From the NCBI RefSeq assembly GCF_000723405.1, contig NZ_CCAE010000045.1, forward strand, positions 1 to 36,172: 36,172 nt of DNA, given 5' to 3'. Positions 7,541 to 16,121 of this stretch are shown here, piece by piece. The notes under the pieces were generated by a model, which ran no database searches, had not been told where the DNA came from, and saw only the letters and a program-made list of their open reading frames with translations. The position numbers and the translations under genes were made by a program. The stretch is from Hydrogenophaga intermedia (GTDB lineage: Bacteria; Pseudomonadota; Gammaproteobacteria; Burkholderiales; Burkholderiaceae_C). The first letter of the stretch is position 1. Every line of letters starts with the position of its first letter.

Positions 7541-8248
7541 GTGAACACCCTCAGAACGCTTGTCTGGCTTCCCCTGGCGGCAGCAGCGGCCGCCGCCACC
7601 GGCACGGCCCACGCCCAGGAAGAGCAAGGCCGCGTCATCAGCAGCACGCCCATCATTCAGCAGGTGGCGGTGCCGCAGCAGGTCTGCACCGATGAGCAGG
7701 TCACCTACCCGGGCCGCAAGTCGGGCGCGGGCGCGGTGATGGGTGCCATCGCTGGCGGCGCGGCGGGCAATGCCATCGGCGACGGCAGCGGCCGCGCCGC
7801 GGCCACCGTCATCGGCCTCATCGGCGGCGCCATGCTGGGCAACCGCATCGAAGGTTCCAGCCCACCGCAGACCGAGATCGTGCGCAACTGCGGCACGCAG
7901 ACCTTCTACGAGCCGCGCACCGTCGCGTACGACGTGGTCTACGAGTACGCCGGCCGCCAGTACCGCACCCAGATGGCGCAAGACCCGGGACGCTATGTGC
8001 GCTTGAATGTCACGCCGGTGGACGCGATGCCCCCGCCACCCGCCACGTACCCGTCGCGCCCGCAAGTGCGCTACGAGACGCCGGCACCGCACGTGGTCTA
8101 CGACAACAGCTACCCATCCGGCTACTCGAACATTTCCACCGAGGTCGTGATCATCGGCGGCCAGCGTTACCACCGCCCCCCGGGCTGGCGCGGCCACCCT
8201 GGCCCCGGCTACTACCCCGGCCACCCGCACTACGACCGCAACCGCTGA
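7541..8248 (+). CDS. Glycine-zipper 2TM-domain envelope protein
   Basis: A GTG start at 7541 is preferred because AGGAG lies 7-11 bases upstream and the next residues form a signal peptide (VNTLRTLVWLPLAAAAAAAT, likely cleaved after AHA before QEE). The 235-residue product then has a glycine-zipper hairpin (GAGAVMGAIAGGAAGNAIGD ... GLIGGAMLGNRIEG, about residues 65-105) of the SlyB/Rickettsia 17-kDa type, found in outer-membrane lipoproteins and envelope proteins. The C-terminal ~60 residues are rich in Pro, Tyr, Gly and His and look disordered. No lipobox cysteine is seen at the cleavage site. A strong terminator follows. Function beyond the envelope is unknown. Confidence 0.8.
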   Translation: MNTLRTLVWLPLAAAAAAATGTAHAQEEQGRVISSTPIIQQVAVPQQVCTDEQVTYPGRKSGAGAVMGAIAGGAAGNAIGDGSGRAAATVIGLIGGAMLGNRIEGSSPPQTEIVRNCGTQTFYEPRTVAYDVVYEYAGRQYRTQMAQDPGRYVRLNVTPVDAMPPPPATYPSRPQVRYETPAPHVVYDNSYPSGYSNISTEVVIIGGQRYHRPPGWRGHPGPGYYPGHPHYDRNR

Positions 8249-8271
8249 ACGCCGTTTCCACGGACAAAAGA

Positions 8272-8296
8272 AAAGGCCACCCTCGGGTGGCCTTTC
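8272..8296. terminator. Bidirectional intrinsic terminator
   Basis: An 11-bp perfect stem AAAGGCCACCC / GGGTGGCCTTT with a two-base loop lies between convergent genes. On the minus strand it is followed by a T-rich run (TTCTTTTG after the stem), on the plus strand by a shorter one, so it should end both htpX and the glycine-zipper transcript. Confidence 0.9.
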
Positions 8297-8317
8297 TGCT
8301 GGGCACTCGCCCCGCGA

Positions 8318-9187
8318 TCAACTCGCCTGCAGCGCGGCGATGCGCTCTTCGATCGGCGGGTGGGTGCTGAACAGCTTGCCCAGACCGCCGGTGATGCCCA
8401 GGGCCTGCATGGTCTTGGGCAGTTCGCCCGGCGTGAGGCCGCCCAGGCGGGCCAGTGCGTTGATCATGGGTTGCTTGCGGCCCATGAGCTGCGCGGCACC
8501 CGCGTCGGCGCGGAACTCGCGCTGGCGGCTGAACCAGGCCACGATGATGGCGGCCAGGAAGCCCAGCACGATGTCCATCACGATGGTGGTGACCATGTAG
8601 CCGATGCCGGGACCCGAGTTGCTGTCGCTGCCGCGGCGCAGGAAGCCGTCCACCGCGTAGCCGATGACGCGCGACAGGAACACCACGAAGGTGTTCATCA
8701 CGCCCTGGATCAGCGTCATGGTGACCATGTCGCCGTTGGCCACGTGCGCGACCTCGTGACCGATCACGGCCTCGACTTCTTCGCGCGTCATGTTCTGCAG
8801 CAGGCCGGTGGACACCGCCACCAGGGCGCTGTTCTTGAAGGCACCGGTGGCGAAGGCGTTGGGCGCGCCTTCGAAGATGGCGACCTCGGGCATGCCGATG
8901 CCGGCCTTGTCGGCGAATTTCTGCACGGTCTGCACGATCCAGGCCTCGTCGGCCGTCTGCGGCTGGTTGATCACGCGCGCGCCGGTGCTGAACTTGGCCA
9001 TGGGCTTGCTCATCAGCAGCGAGATGATGGCGCCGCCGAAACCGATGACGAGCGAGAAGCCGGCCAGCGCCGTCATGTTCAGGCCGTTGGCCGTGAGGAA
9101 ACGGTCCACGCCGAGAATTCGCGTGGTGATCAACAACACCGCCATGACGGCAAAGTTGGTCAGAACGAACAGCAGGATGCGTTTCAT
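8318..9187 (-). CDS. htpX: Membrane metalloprotease HtpX
   Basis: The 289-residue protein is HtpX, the inner-membrane zinc endopeptidase (family M48B) that degrades misfolded membrane proteins together with FtsH. Two N-terminal membrane segments (residues 4-25 and 38-58) precede the zinc motif H144-E-V-A-H148; the third ligand is E224 in [10 protein letters not shown]. Two further hydrophobic segments lie at about 158-178 and 195-218. The ATG at 9187 has GGAG about 8 bases upstream; an open extension upstream has no family similarity. It stands 135 bp after the DUF3025 gene on the same strand. That gap shows no clear sigma-32 promoter to my eye. Confidence 0.96.
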   Translation of the reverse strand: MKRILLFVLTNFAVMAVLLITTRILGVDRFLTANGLNMTALAGFSLVIGFGGAIISLLMSKPMAKFSTGARVINQPQTADEAWIVQTVQKFADKAGIGMPEVAIFEGAPNAFATGAFKNSALVAVSTGLLQNMTREEVEAVIGHEVAHVANGDMVTMTLIQGVMNTFVVFLSRVIGYAVDGFLRRGSDSNSGPGIGYMVTTIVMDIVLGFLAAIIVAWFSRQREFRADAGAAQLMGRKQPMINALARLGGLTPGELPKTMQALGITGGLGKLFSTHPPIEERIAALQAS

Positions 9188-9322
9188 GTGTGCTCCGTTA
9201 GGCGCCGGGCTCGTGGGTGCCGGCTGCGCCAGATGACCCCGATTCGGGCCTTCAGGTTCCCCGCCGCCGTGGAGGGGCAGCGGATGATACCGGCACGACA
9301 AGTGGGGTTGATGGCGCTGGAT

Positions 9323-10060
9323 TCAAGCGGTGCGCGGCGGGCGGAACACCGCCCGATCGGCGTAGAACGCCGGGTCGGCGTTGGCCGCCCACCAACCGGG
9401 CACGCCCAACACCGGCAAGGGCGTGAAGGGCTTGGCGCGCAGGCGCGAAGCGTCGAGCCGCTCGGCCAACCAGGCGTCCCAGGCCGCCAGGTCATCGCCC
9501 AGCGACTCGGGCACCGGCAGCGCCAACACGTGCGCGGTGATGGACTTGTAGGGTTGCGCCAGCTTCTCCAGCAGCGCGTGGCCGAACAGCACCAGTCGCG
9601 CCTGCGCCCACGCGCGGCGCCTCTCGACGAACAGGGCCGGCCAGTCGCGCGCGAGCAAGGCGCGCCACAGCGGCTCGGGCGCGCGCAGCAGCGCTGCGTT
9701 TTCGTCGAAGAGGGTGATGGCGTCGCGCAAGGGCCCACGCACCGCGCCCACGCCGTCGGCCGCGATCGCCTGCGCCTGCAAGCGGTTGAGTTGGCGCTTG
9801 CTCGCGGGAAAGCGGTGCCAGATCAGGCCATTGAACAGATCGTGCGGGTTCTCGCGCGTGGGCACGCGGCCCGTGGCGGCAATGAAGGCTTCGTAGGCCA
9901 CACCCTCAGGCAGGTCCGATTGCGACACCGCGATCAGGGGCCCGGCAGCGTGGCGGTTCAGGGCCTCGGGCAGCGACAGTCCTTGCGCCTGCGCGGCCTG
10001 CACCGTACGGCCCGCGTCGGCCACGGGACCGAACCACGGGGCCGACCAGTCGATGAGCAT
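9323..10060 (-). CDS. DUF3025 domain-containing protein
   Basis: The 245-residue product matches DUF3025, a family common in beta- and gammaproteobacteria: YEAFIAATGRVPTRENPHDL with FNGLIWHRFPASKRQLNRLQ in the middle, and LFGHALLEKLAQPYKSITAH further on are the conserved blocks. No activity is established to my knowledge. The ATG at 10060 lies 2 bp after the pyrC stop (10063), so it is probably translated by coupling from pyrC. The pyrC-DUF3025 linkage may be meaningful but tells nothing firm about function. Confidence 0.85.
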   Translation of the reverse strand: MLIDWSAPWFGPVADAGRTVQAAQAQGLSLPEALNRHAAGPLIAVSQSDLPEGVAYEAFIAATGRVPTRENPHDLFNGLIWHRFPASKRQLNRLQAQAIAADGVGAVRGPLRDAITLFDENAALLRAPEPLWRALLARDWPALFVERRRAWAQARLVLFGHALLEKLAQPYKSITAHVLALPVPESLGDDLAAWDAWLAERLDASRLRAKPFTPLPVLGVPGWWAANADPAFYADRAVFRPPRTA

Positions 10061-10062
10061 GT

Positions 10063-11109
10063 TCAGGCCATCAGCCGCCAGCGCAGCGCCTCGCCCCCGC
10101 GCAGCGGCTTGAGCTGGGCTTCGCCAAAGGCGTAGGACTCGGGCGTCGTCCAGGTTTCGCGCTTGAGCGTCACGGTGCCGGCGTTGCGCGGCAAACCGTA
10201 GAAGTCGGGGCCGTGAAAGCTGGCGAAGCCTTCGAGCTTGTCGAGCGCACCGGCGGTCTCGAAGGCTTCGGCGTAGAGCTCCACCGCGGCGTGCGCGGTG
10301 TAGCAGCCCGCGCAACCCACGGCGTGTTCCTTCAGGTGCGCCGGGTGCGGCGCGCTGTCGGTGCCCAGGAAGAAGCGGTCGCTGCCACTGGTGGCGGCTT
10401 GCACCAGGGCCACGCGGTGCGTCTCGCGCTTGAGCACGGGCAGGCAATAGTAGTGCGGGCGGATGCCGCCCAGGAAGATGGCGTTGCGGTTGTAGAGCAG
10501 GTGGTGCGCGGTGATGGTGGCCGCGGTGTGCGCGCCCGCGCCGGCCACGTACTGCGCGGCCTCTTTCGTGGTGATGTGCTCCATCACGATCTTCAGTTCG
10601 GGGAAGTCGCGCCGCAGCGGGATCAGCACCTGGTCGATGAACACGGCCTCGCGGTCGAACAGGTCGATGTCGGCCGAGGTGACCTCGCCGTGCACCAGCA
10701 GCTTCAGGCCCTCGCGCTGCATGGCCTCCAGCGTCTTGTAGGTCTTGCGGATGTCGGTCACGCCCGCGTCGCTGTTGGTGGTGGCGCCGGCCGGGTACAG
10801 CTTGAGGGCGACGACACCGGCGGCCCGGGCGCGCGCCATCTCATCGGGCGGGAGGTTATCGGTGAGGTAGAGCGTCATCAGCGGCTCGAAGGCCACGCCC
10901 TGAGGCACGGCCGCGAGGATGCGCTCGCGGTAGGCCTGCGCCTGCGCCGCCGTGGTCACCGGCGGCTTGAGGTTGGGCATGATGATCGCGCGGCCGAACT
11001 GCGCGGCGGTGTGGGGCACCACGGCCTGCAGGGCAGCGCCATCGCGCACGTGCAGGTGCCAGTCGTCGGGGCGGGTGAAGGTGAGGGTGTCGGGGGTGGC
11101 GGCGCTCAT
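10063..11109 (-). CDS. pyrC: Dihydroorotase (class II)
   Basis: The 348-residue enzyme interconverts N-carbamoyl-aspartate and dihydroorotate in pyrimidine synthesis. Binuclear zinc ligands are all visible: H18 and H20 in WHLHVRDG, the carboxylated lysine K103 in [14 protein letters not shown]140 in LLVHGEV, H178 in VMEHITT and D251 in LGTDSAPH. Length and motifs match the homodimeric PyrC type of E. coli, not the long PyrC/PyrX type. The ATG at 11109 gives the usual short N-terminus before the first strand. It precedes a DUF3025 gene by 2 bp. Confidence 0.97.
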   Translation of the reverse strand: MSAATPDTLTFTRPDDWHLHVRDGAALQAVVPHTAAQFGRAIIMPNLKPPVTTAAQAQAYRERILAAVPQGVAFEPLMTLYLTDNLPPDEMARARAAGVVALKLYPAGATTNSDAGVTDIRKTYKTLEAMQREGLKLLVHGEVTSADIDLFDREAVFIDQVLIPLRRDFPELKIVMEHITTKEAAQYVAGAGAHTAATITAHHLLYNRNAIFLGGIRPHYYCLPVLKRETHRVALVQAATSGSDRFFLGTDSAPHPAHLKEHAVGCAGCYTAHAAVELYAEAFETAGALDKLEGFASFHGPDFYGLPRNAGTVTLKRETWTTPESYAFGEAQLKPLRGGEALRWRLMA

Positions 11110-11146
11110 GGTGCCGCGATTGTCGCAGCGACCGCCACAGGCCCGC

Positions 11147-12058
11147 TCAGGGCACCTGGTCGGTGGGGAACTTCCAGAAGTCGCGCAGCAGATAGCTGAT
11201 GGGCAGGTTCAGCGGCACGTTGTTGGGCGGAATCGCCTGCTCGAACCACTGCTGGTAGATGCCATGGATCTCGCGGCTGAAGATCAGGCGGCGCATTTCG
11301 TCGTCCACGATCTTCTTGAACGCCGCATCGCCCTTGGGCAGCATGATGGCCAGCGGCTCCGTCGTCATGAAACGGCCCACCACCTTCAACGCGGCGGGAT
11401 CGGGTCGCACGGAGGCCAGGCCATAGAGCAGCACGTCGTCCATCACGAAGGCGTCGGCCTCGCCGCGCTCGACCATCTGAATGGCCTTCTCGTGGTCCTC
11501 CGTCTCGACGATTTCCATGCGCAGCCCGCGCTCGGCCTTGATGCGGCGCACCGCGCCCAGGGGCGTGGTGTTGCGGGTGACGGCCACGCGCTTGATCTCG
11601 GGCTGGTCGATGCGCTCGAGGCCGCTGCCGGCCTTGACCAGCATGCGCGCACCGGTAATGAAGTGAGGAATGGTGAAAGCCACCTTCTCGCGCCGCGCGG
11701 CGTTGTTGGTGGTGGAGCCGCATTCCAGGTGGGCCTTGCCGGTCTCGATCGCGTCGATGCGGTTGGCCGGGGTCACCTGCAGGAAATCGATCTGCAGGCC
11801 CGGTAGCCCCAGCTTGGCCTGCACGGCCGCGGCCAGGCGACGGCAGATGTCCACCGCGTAGCCGATGGGTCGCTTGTCCGGCCCGACGTAGGAAAACGGC
11901 ACCGAGGACTCACGGTGCGCGATCACGATGCGACCCTGGCTTCGGATCTGGTCGATCACGGGGCCCGCGTCAGCGGCCGGGGCGAGGCCGGCGGAGAACA
12001 CGAAAGCCAGCGCGGTAAGCGCCGTGCGCAGAGAGACGGAAAGCGAGGGCTGGGGCAT
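11147..12058 (-). CDS. Polar amino-acid ABC transporter periplasmic binding protein (GltI-like)
   Basis: The 303-residue product has a signal peptide (hydrophobic residues 8-28, cleavage near ADA) and the type-3 extracellular solute-binding fold: [49 protein letters not shown] and a C-terminal IYQQWFEQ. Among relatives are the glutamate/aspartate receptors GltI/AatJ. No permease or ATPase genes adjoin, so it must work with components encoded elsewhere or act alone. ATG 12058 is preferred to an in-frame GTG 33 bases upstream, as AGGA lies about 9 bases before it and the signal peptide follows directly. Confidence 0.88.
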   Translation of the reverse strand: MPQPSLSVSLRTALTALAFVFSAGLAPAADAGPVIDQIRSQGRIVIAHRESSVPFSYVGPDKRPIGYAVDICRRLAAAVQAKLGLPGLQIDFLQVTPANRIDAIETGKAHLECGSTTNNAARREKVAFTIPHFITGARMLVKAGSGLERIDQPEIKRVAVTRNTTPLGAVRRIKAERGLRMEIVETEDHEKAIQMVERGEADAFVMDDVLLYGLASVRPDPAALKVVGRFMTTEPLAIMLPKGDAAFKKIVDDEMRRLIFSREIHGIYQQWFEQAIPPNNVPLNLPISYLLRDFWKFPTDQVP

Positions 12059-12131
12059 GGCGAGCGTCCTGACGGTGTGTCGTGCATCCACGGTGGGACG
12101 GGACGATACGTCGCACTTCCTCGGCGACCGC

Positions 12132-12147
12132 TACCGCGAATGCGGTA
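12132..12147. promoter_or_regulatory. Perfect 6-bp-arm palindrome upstream of the amino-acid receptor
   Basis: TACCGC-GAAT-GCGGTA is a perfect inverted repeat in the 149-bp gap between the LysR gene and the receptor gene, 74-89 bases before the receptor start. It could be an operator, though its spacing is not the classic T-N11-A LysR box. A TTTCTTT run follows on the plus strand, but there is no plus-strand gene to terminate. Confidence 0.35.
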
Positions 12148-12207
12148 TTTCTTTGCACGGCCGCACCAACGGAATCGGCGTGCCGATCGGCGGTGGTGCT
12201 CGGCGGC

Positions 12208-13122
12208 TCAGGCCAGCAGGTCGCTCAGGCGATTCCAGAAGCCGATGGCGGCACGCTTGCCCTTGCTGGTGTCCATCGGCCGCGTGCGGTACAGGCGGAT
12301 GTCCAGCGTGAGGGTGAGGCCATCGGCCGCGGGCACCAGGCGCCGCGCCGCGACCTCGTTGCGTACGGCGCTGGCCGGCAGGAAGGCGATGCCATGACCT
12401 TCGATGGCCATGGCCTTCAGGCCTTCGGCCATGTCGGTTTCGTAGACGCGCTCGAGCTGCGTGGCCAGCGGCGTGTCCTTGAGCAGGTGCTCGACCGCGC
12501 GGCCCAGGTAGGCCCCGGGGGCGTAGCCCAGGAAGGGCTGCGCCTGCCCGCTGGGCGATGGCAGCGCGTACTGCGGACCGCCCTGCGCGTTGGGCCGGCT
12601 GTAGGGCGCCAGCACCTCGGTGCCCAGGGGCAGCATCTCGTAGCGCGAGGTGTCCAGCTGGATGGGGTGCGCAGCGTGGTGGTAGGCGATCAGCAGGTCA
12701 CAACTGCCTTCCACCAGGCGCATCACGGCGTCGTGCACGTTGAGCGCGATCAGACGGCTTTTCACCGGGCCGACCGTCTCGCGCAGGCCCGAGAGCCACT
12801 GCGGGAAGAAAGTGAAGGCCAGGGTGTGTGGCACGGCGAATTCGATGACGTCCTGCGCCGCAGCCGTGTGCGCGCGCAGCATGGCGCGCGTGGTGTTGAG
12901 GGTCTGCAGCAGGTCCAGCGCCTGCTCGTAGAGCGTCTGCCCGGCCGGCGTGAGCCGCGTGGGGTAGGACGAGCGATCCACGAGATCGGTACCGGCCCAG
13001 GCCTCCAGCGACTGGATGCGGCGCGAGAACGCCGGCTGGGTGACGTGCCGCAGCTGCGCCGATCGGCTGAAGCTGCGGGTTTCGGCAAGACTGACAAAGT
13101 CTTCCAGCCACTTGGTTTCCAT
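12208..13122 (-). CDS. LysR family transcriptional regulator
   Basis: The 304-residue protein has the LysR winged helix-turn-helix at residues 1-60 (METKWLEDFVSLAETRSFSR, then HVTQPAFSRRIQSLEAWAG with the conserved recognition helix) and a LysR substrate-binding domain from about residue 90. It lies upstream of the GltI-like receptor on the same strand rather than divergently, so the receptor is a possible but unproven target. The ligand cannot be inferred. Confidence 0.93.
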   Translation of the reverse strand: METKWLEDFVSLAETRSFSRSAQLRHVTQPAFSRRIQSLEAWAGTDLVDRSSYPTRLTPAGQTLYEQALDLLQTLNTTRAMLRAHTAAAQDVIEFAVPHTLAFTFFPQWLSGLRETVGPVKSRLIALNVHDAVMRLVEGSCDLLIAYHHAAHPIQLDTSRYEMLPLGTEVLAPYSRPNAQGGPQYALPSPSGQAQPFLGYAPGAYLGRAVEHLLKDTPLATQLERVYETDMAEGLKAMAIEGHGIAFLPASAVRNEVAARRLVPAADGLTLTLDIRLYRTRPMDTSKGKRAAIGFWNRLSDLLA

Positions 13123-13182
13123 GGCGCGCGATTATGGTGCGGTGAAGGGGCGAAACCCGCTGGGGTTTTCGCGATCGGGTGA

Positions 13183-15030
13183 TCAATCGTTGCCGGCTTG
13201 CTGCAGTGCCCACATGCGGGCGTAGGCGCCGCCTTGCGCCACCAGATCGGCGTGCCGCCCGCGTTCGACGATCCGTCCGCTGTCCAGCACCAGGATCTCG
13301 TGCGCGTCGACCACTGTGGAGAGACGGTGGGCAATCACCAGCGCGGTTTTGTGCTTCGACACCAGGCGCAGTTCCGCCTGGATCGCCCGCTCGTTGGCCG
13401 AATCGAGCGCACTGGTCGCCTCATCAAAAATGAGGATCGGTGGGTTCTTGAGCAGGGTTCGCGCGATGGCCACGCGCTGCTTCTCACCGCCCGAGAGCTT
13501 GAGCCCGCGCTCGCCCACCATGGTGCGCCAGGCTTGCGGCAAGCGCTCGATGAAGCTGCGGATGTGCGCCGCCTCGGCCGCCGCCACCGCCGCGTCGTGC
13601 CCTGCCTCGGGCCGGCCGTAGAGGATGTTGTATTCGATGGTGTCGTTGAACAGCACCGTGTCCTGCGGGACGATGCCGATGGCCTCGCGCACGCTGCCCT
13701 GGGTGACCTCGGCAATGTCCTGGCCGTCGACGGTGATGCGGCCGCCCTCGTCCCGGTTGCTGACGTCGTAGAAGCGGTAGAGCAAACGGGCCAGCGTGCT
13801 CTTGCCCGAGCCGGACGGCCCCACCACGGCCACCGTCTTGCCGGCGGGGATCTCGAAGCTCACGCCGTGCAGGATCTCGCGCGCGGGCTCGTAGGAGAAA
13901 TGCACATTCTCGAAGCGCAGCGTCGGCGGGCCGTCCAGCGTCAGCGGTCGCGCGCCAGGTTCATCGGCCACCTCGCGCTCTTTCTCCAGCAACACGAACA
14001 TCTTGTCCAGGTCGGTCAGGCTCTGTTTGATCTCGCGGTAGAGGACGCCCAGAAAACCCAGCGGGATGTAGAGCTGGATCATGAAGGCGTTGATCATTAC
14101 CAGGTCGCCAAGGGTGAGCGCACCCGCCACCACGCCCTGCGTGGCGCGCCAGAGCATGAGCACCAGCGCCGTGGCGATGATGAGCTGCTGCCCCGTGTTG
14201 AGCAGCGACATGGTGCGCTGGCTCACCAACCGTGCCTTGCGCAGCTTCTGCAGGGCCTCGTCGTAGCGCGCGGCCTCGTAGGCCTCGTTGTTGAAGTACT
14301 TGACCGTCTCGTAGTTCAGCAGCGAATCGATGGCGCGCGTCTGGCCGATCGATTCAAGCTCGTTCATGCGGCGGCGAAACTGCGTGCGCCACTCCGTCAC
14401 CACCACCGTGAAGCTCACGTACAGCACCAGTGCGGCCAGCGTGATCCACACGTAGCCCATGTCGAACTGCGTGCCCAGCAGGGTGAGCACCATGGCCACC
14501 TCGATGAAGGTGGGCACGATGCTGTAGAGCGAGTACGAGATGAGCGACTGCACGCCGCGCGTGCCGCGCTCGATGTCGCGCGTCATGCCGCCGGTCTGCC
14601 GCTCCAGGTGAAAGCGCAGGCTCAGGCTGTGCAGATGGCCGAACACCTCCAGCGCCATGTGGCGCGTAGCGCCCTCGGTGGCCTTGGCGAAGACCAGTTC
14701 GCGCAGCTCGGTGAACAGGCTGGTGCACAGGCGCAGGCCACCATAGGCCAGCAGCAGGCCCAGCGGCACCACCAGCAGCGCCTGGGCGCTGCCGGCGGGA
14801 ATGCTCATGGCGTCCACCAGTTGCTTGAGCAGCACCGGCACGCCCACGTTGGCGGCCTTGGCCCCCACCATGAAAGCCAGCGCCGCCATCACGCGCCACT
14901 TGTATTGCCACAGGTAGGGCAGCAGGCGTTTGAGCGTGGACCAGTCGGAGCGCCGCTCGTGTGCGGCCGCTGCGTTGGCGGAGGCGGGAGGCATGGCCAC
15001 GTGGCCATGGGTGGGGATGTCGCGGCGCAT
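13183..15030 (-). CDS. Atm1-type ABC transporter (fused membrane and ATPase domains)
   Basis: The 615-residue half-transporter has an N-terminal exporter domain with about six membrane helices (residues ~40-330) and a C-terminal ATPase with Walker A GPSGSGKST, signature LSGGEKQR, Walker B ILIFDEATSALD and H-loop IAHRLST. LNYETVKYFNNE and the linker LDKMFVLLEKEREVADEPGA are hallmarks of the Atm1/ABCB7/HMT1 group, which export glutathione-linked sulfur, Fe-S precursors or metal adducts. The ATG at 15030 is given; ATG 14994 is a reasonable alternative because the first is only 37 bp from a divergent start and neither has a good ribosome site. Confidence 0.92.
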   Translation of the reverse strand: MRRDIPTHGHVAMPPASANAAAAHERRSDWSTLKRLLPYLWQYKWRVMAALAFMVGAKAANVGVPVLLKQLVDAMSIPAGSAQALLVVPLGLLLAYGGLRLCTSLFTELRELVFAKATEGATRHMALEVFGHLHSLSLRFHLERQTGGMTRDIERGTRGVQSLISYSLYSIVPTFIEVAMVLTLLGTQFDMGYVWITLAALVLYVSFTVVVTEWRTQFRRRMNELESIGQTRAIDSLLNYETVKYFNNEAYEAARYDEALQKLRKARLVSQRTMSLLNTGQQLIIATALVLMLWRATQGVVAGALTLGDLVMINAFMIQLYIPLGFLGVLYREIKQSLTDLDKMFVLLEKEREVADEPGARPLTLDGPPTLRFENVHFSYEPAREILHGVSFEIPAGKTVAVVGPSGSGKSTLARLLYRFYDVSNRDEGGRITVDGQDIAEVTQGSVREAIGIVPQDTVLFNDTIEYNILYGRPEAGHDAAVAAAEAAHIRSFIERLPQAWRTMVGERGLKLSGGEKQRVAIARTLLKNPPILIFDEATSALDSANERAIQAELRLVSKHKTALVIAHRLSTVVDAHEILVLDSGRIVERGRHADLVAQGGAYARMWALQQAGND

Positions 15031-15067
15031 GCAAGACAATCGTGGGAGTCAGCCGGAGATTGTGCCC

Positions 15068-15517
15068 ATGCCCACCGATTCAAGCCCCGCCCACGCGCCA
15101 TTGCCCTCATTGCCCTCGGATCACCGGGAACTGGTGCTGAAGGTGATCCCCATGCCGGCGGACTGCAACGCCAACGGCGACATCTTCGGCGGCTGGGTCA
15201 TGGCCCAGGTCGACCTGGCGGGCGCCGTGCTGCCCGCGCGCTACGTGCGCGGCCGCATGGCCACGGTGGCGGTGAACCAGTTCATCTTCAAACAACCGGT
15301 TCGGGTGGGGGACATCCTGAGCTTCTATTCGCAGGTCACGCGCATCGGCCGCACCTCCATCACCGTGATGGTGGAGGTCTTCGCCGAGCGCATCTCTTCG
15401 CAAGGGCAGTACCTGAAGGTGACGGAGGCGAACCTCACCTACGTGGCGATCGACCTGGAAGGGCGGCCTCGGCCCATTCCGGAAGACGCCCGGGCGGGCT
15501 GGCAAGCGCCGGCCTGA
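15068..15517 (+). CDS. Hotdog-fold acyl-CoA thioesterase (YciA-like)
   Basis: The 149-residue protein is a single hotdog domain of the YciA/BACH group: MPADCNANGDIFGGWVMAQVD contains the catalytic-region aspartate, followed by ATVAVNQFIFKQPVRVGDIL and VMVEVFAER. Such enzymes hydrolyse acyl-CoAs in the cytosol with broad chain preference. The ATG at 15068 is preceded by GGAG at -10; the frame upstream is open only by chance. It is divergent from the Atm1-type exporter, whose promoter must overlap, and convergent with the MepK-like gene with a 16-bp gap. Confidence 0.9.
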   Translation: MPTDSSPAHAPLPSLPSDHRELVLKVIPMPADCNANGDIFGGWVMAQVDLAGAVLPARYVRGRMATVAVNQFIFKQPVRVGDILSFYSQVTRIGRTSITVMVEVFAERISSQGQYLKVTEANLTYVAIDLEGRPRPIPEDARAGWQAPA

Positions 15518-15533
15518 GCGCGCCGAACGGCGG

Positions 15534-16121
15534 TTACCCACCCCAGCGCCGCACCCGCCCGGTGTCGACGTGCACGAATTGCTCGCGCGGGTAATAGCCA
15601 ACGCCGCCGGCCTTTAGCGACAGCGCCGCGTCGCGCAAGTCGGCCAGCGGCACGCCGGGCAGTCGCACGTCGATGGCACGCCCATCCATGTGCAGGCTGC
15701 GGGTGGCCACGCCGCCGCCGCGCGTGGCTTTCAGATGGGCGTTCGTGACGGGCGACCGGTAGCCCGAGATCACCTGATACGGCCGCTCGGTGGCGAGCAC
15801 CCGCCGCAGGGCGTGCAGCAGGTCGTGCAGGCCGGGATCGATGTGGCCCACGTCACCCGAGTAGTGGTCGCGCAGGAAGTGGTCGAGGCGACCCAGGGCG
15901 TCGGGCAGGTAGTCGGTGCCGCGCGCGTACACCAGGTCGATCTGTTCGCGTGTGTGCAGGTGATCGAAGGCCAGGGCGCGCTGGGGTGCGGCCCACACGT
16001 GCCGAGGGAGCGCGAGCAGCGGCGCGGCGGCCACGGCGCCCAGGCCCTGGCGCAGAAAGCGGCGGCGGGAAGCGGGAACAGGGGTTCGGGCGTTCATTGG
16101 GGCGTTCATTGGGGCGTTCAT
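15534..16121 (-). CDS. MepK-like DUF882 (peptidase M15-fold) murein endopeptidase, Tat-exported
   Basis: The 195-residue protein has a twin-arginine signal (SRRRFLRQGLGAVAAAPLLA, cleavage after VWA) and then the DUF882 domain. Metal ligands of the LAS-type peptidase fold are present: H and D in SLHMDGRAIDVRLPG and the late FVHVD. In E. coli the homologue MepK (YcbK) lies beside the L,D-transpeptidase LdtD (YcbB) and cleaves 3-3 crosslinks; here the same pair is coupled by an ATGA overlap (16118-16121). Three in-frame ATGs (16121, 16109, 16097) result from a 12-bp tandem repeat, so the true start is ambiguous; the overlap favours the first. Confidence 0.88.
   Translation of the reverse strand: MNAPMNAPMNARTPVPASRRRFLRQGLGAVAAAPLLALPRHVWAAPQRALAFDHLHTREQIDLVYARGTDYLPDALGRLDHFLRDHYSGDVGHIDPGLHDLLHALRRVLATERPYQVISGYRSPVTNAHLKATRGGGVATRSLHMDGRAIDVRLPGVPLADLRDAALSLKAGGVGYYPREQFVHVDTGRVRRWGG
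16088..16121 (-). repeat. 12-bp tandem repeat carrying three in-frame start codons
   Basis: The unit ATGAACGCCCCA (minus strand) is present in two exact copies plus a third diverging after ATGAACGCC. It encodes MNAP-MNAP-MNAR at the start of the MepK-like gene. Confidence 0.85.

Noticed and set aside
9188..9322. Heat-shock promoter before htpX
   Set aside because: No convincing sigma-32 -35/-10 pair was visible in the gap, so it is not listed.
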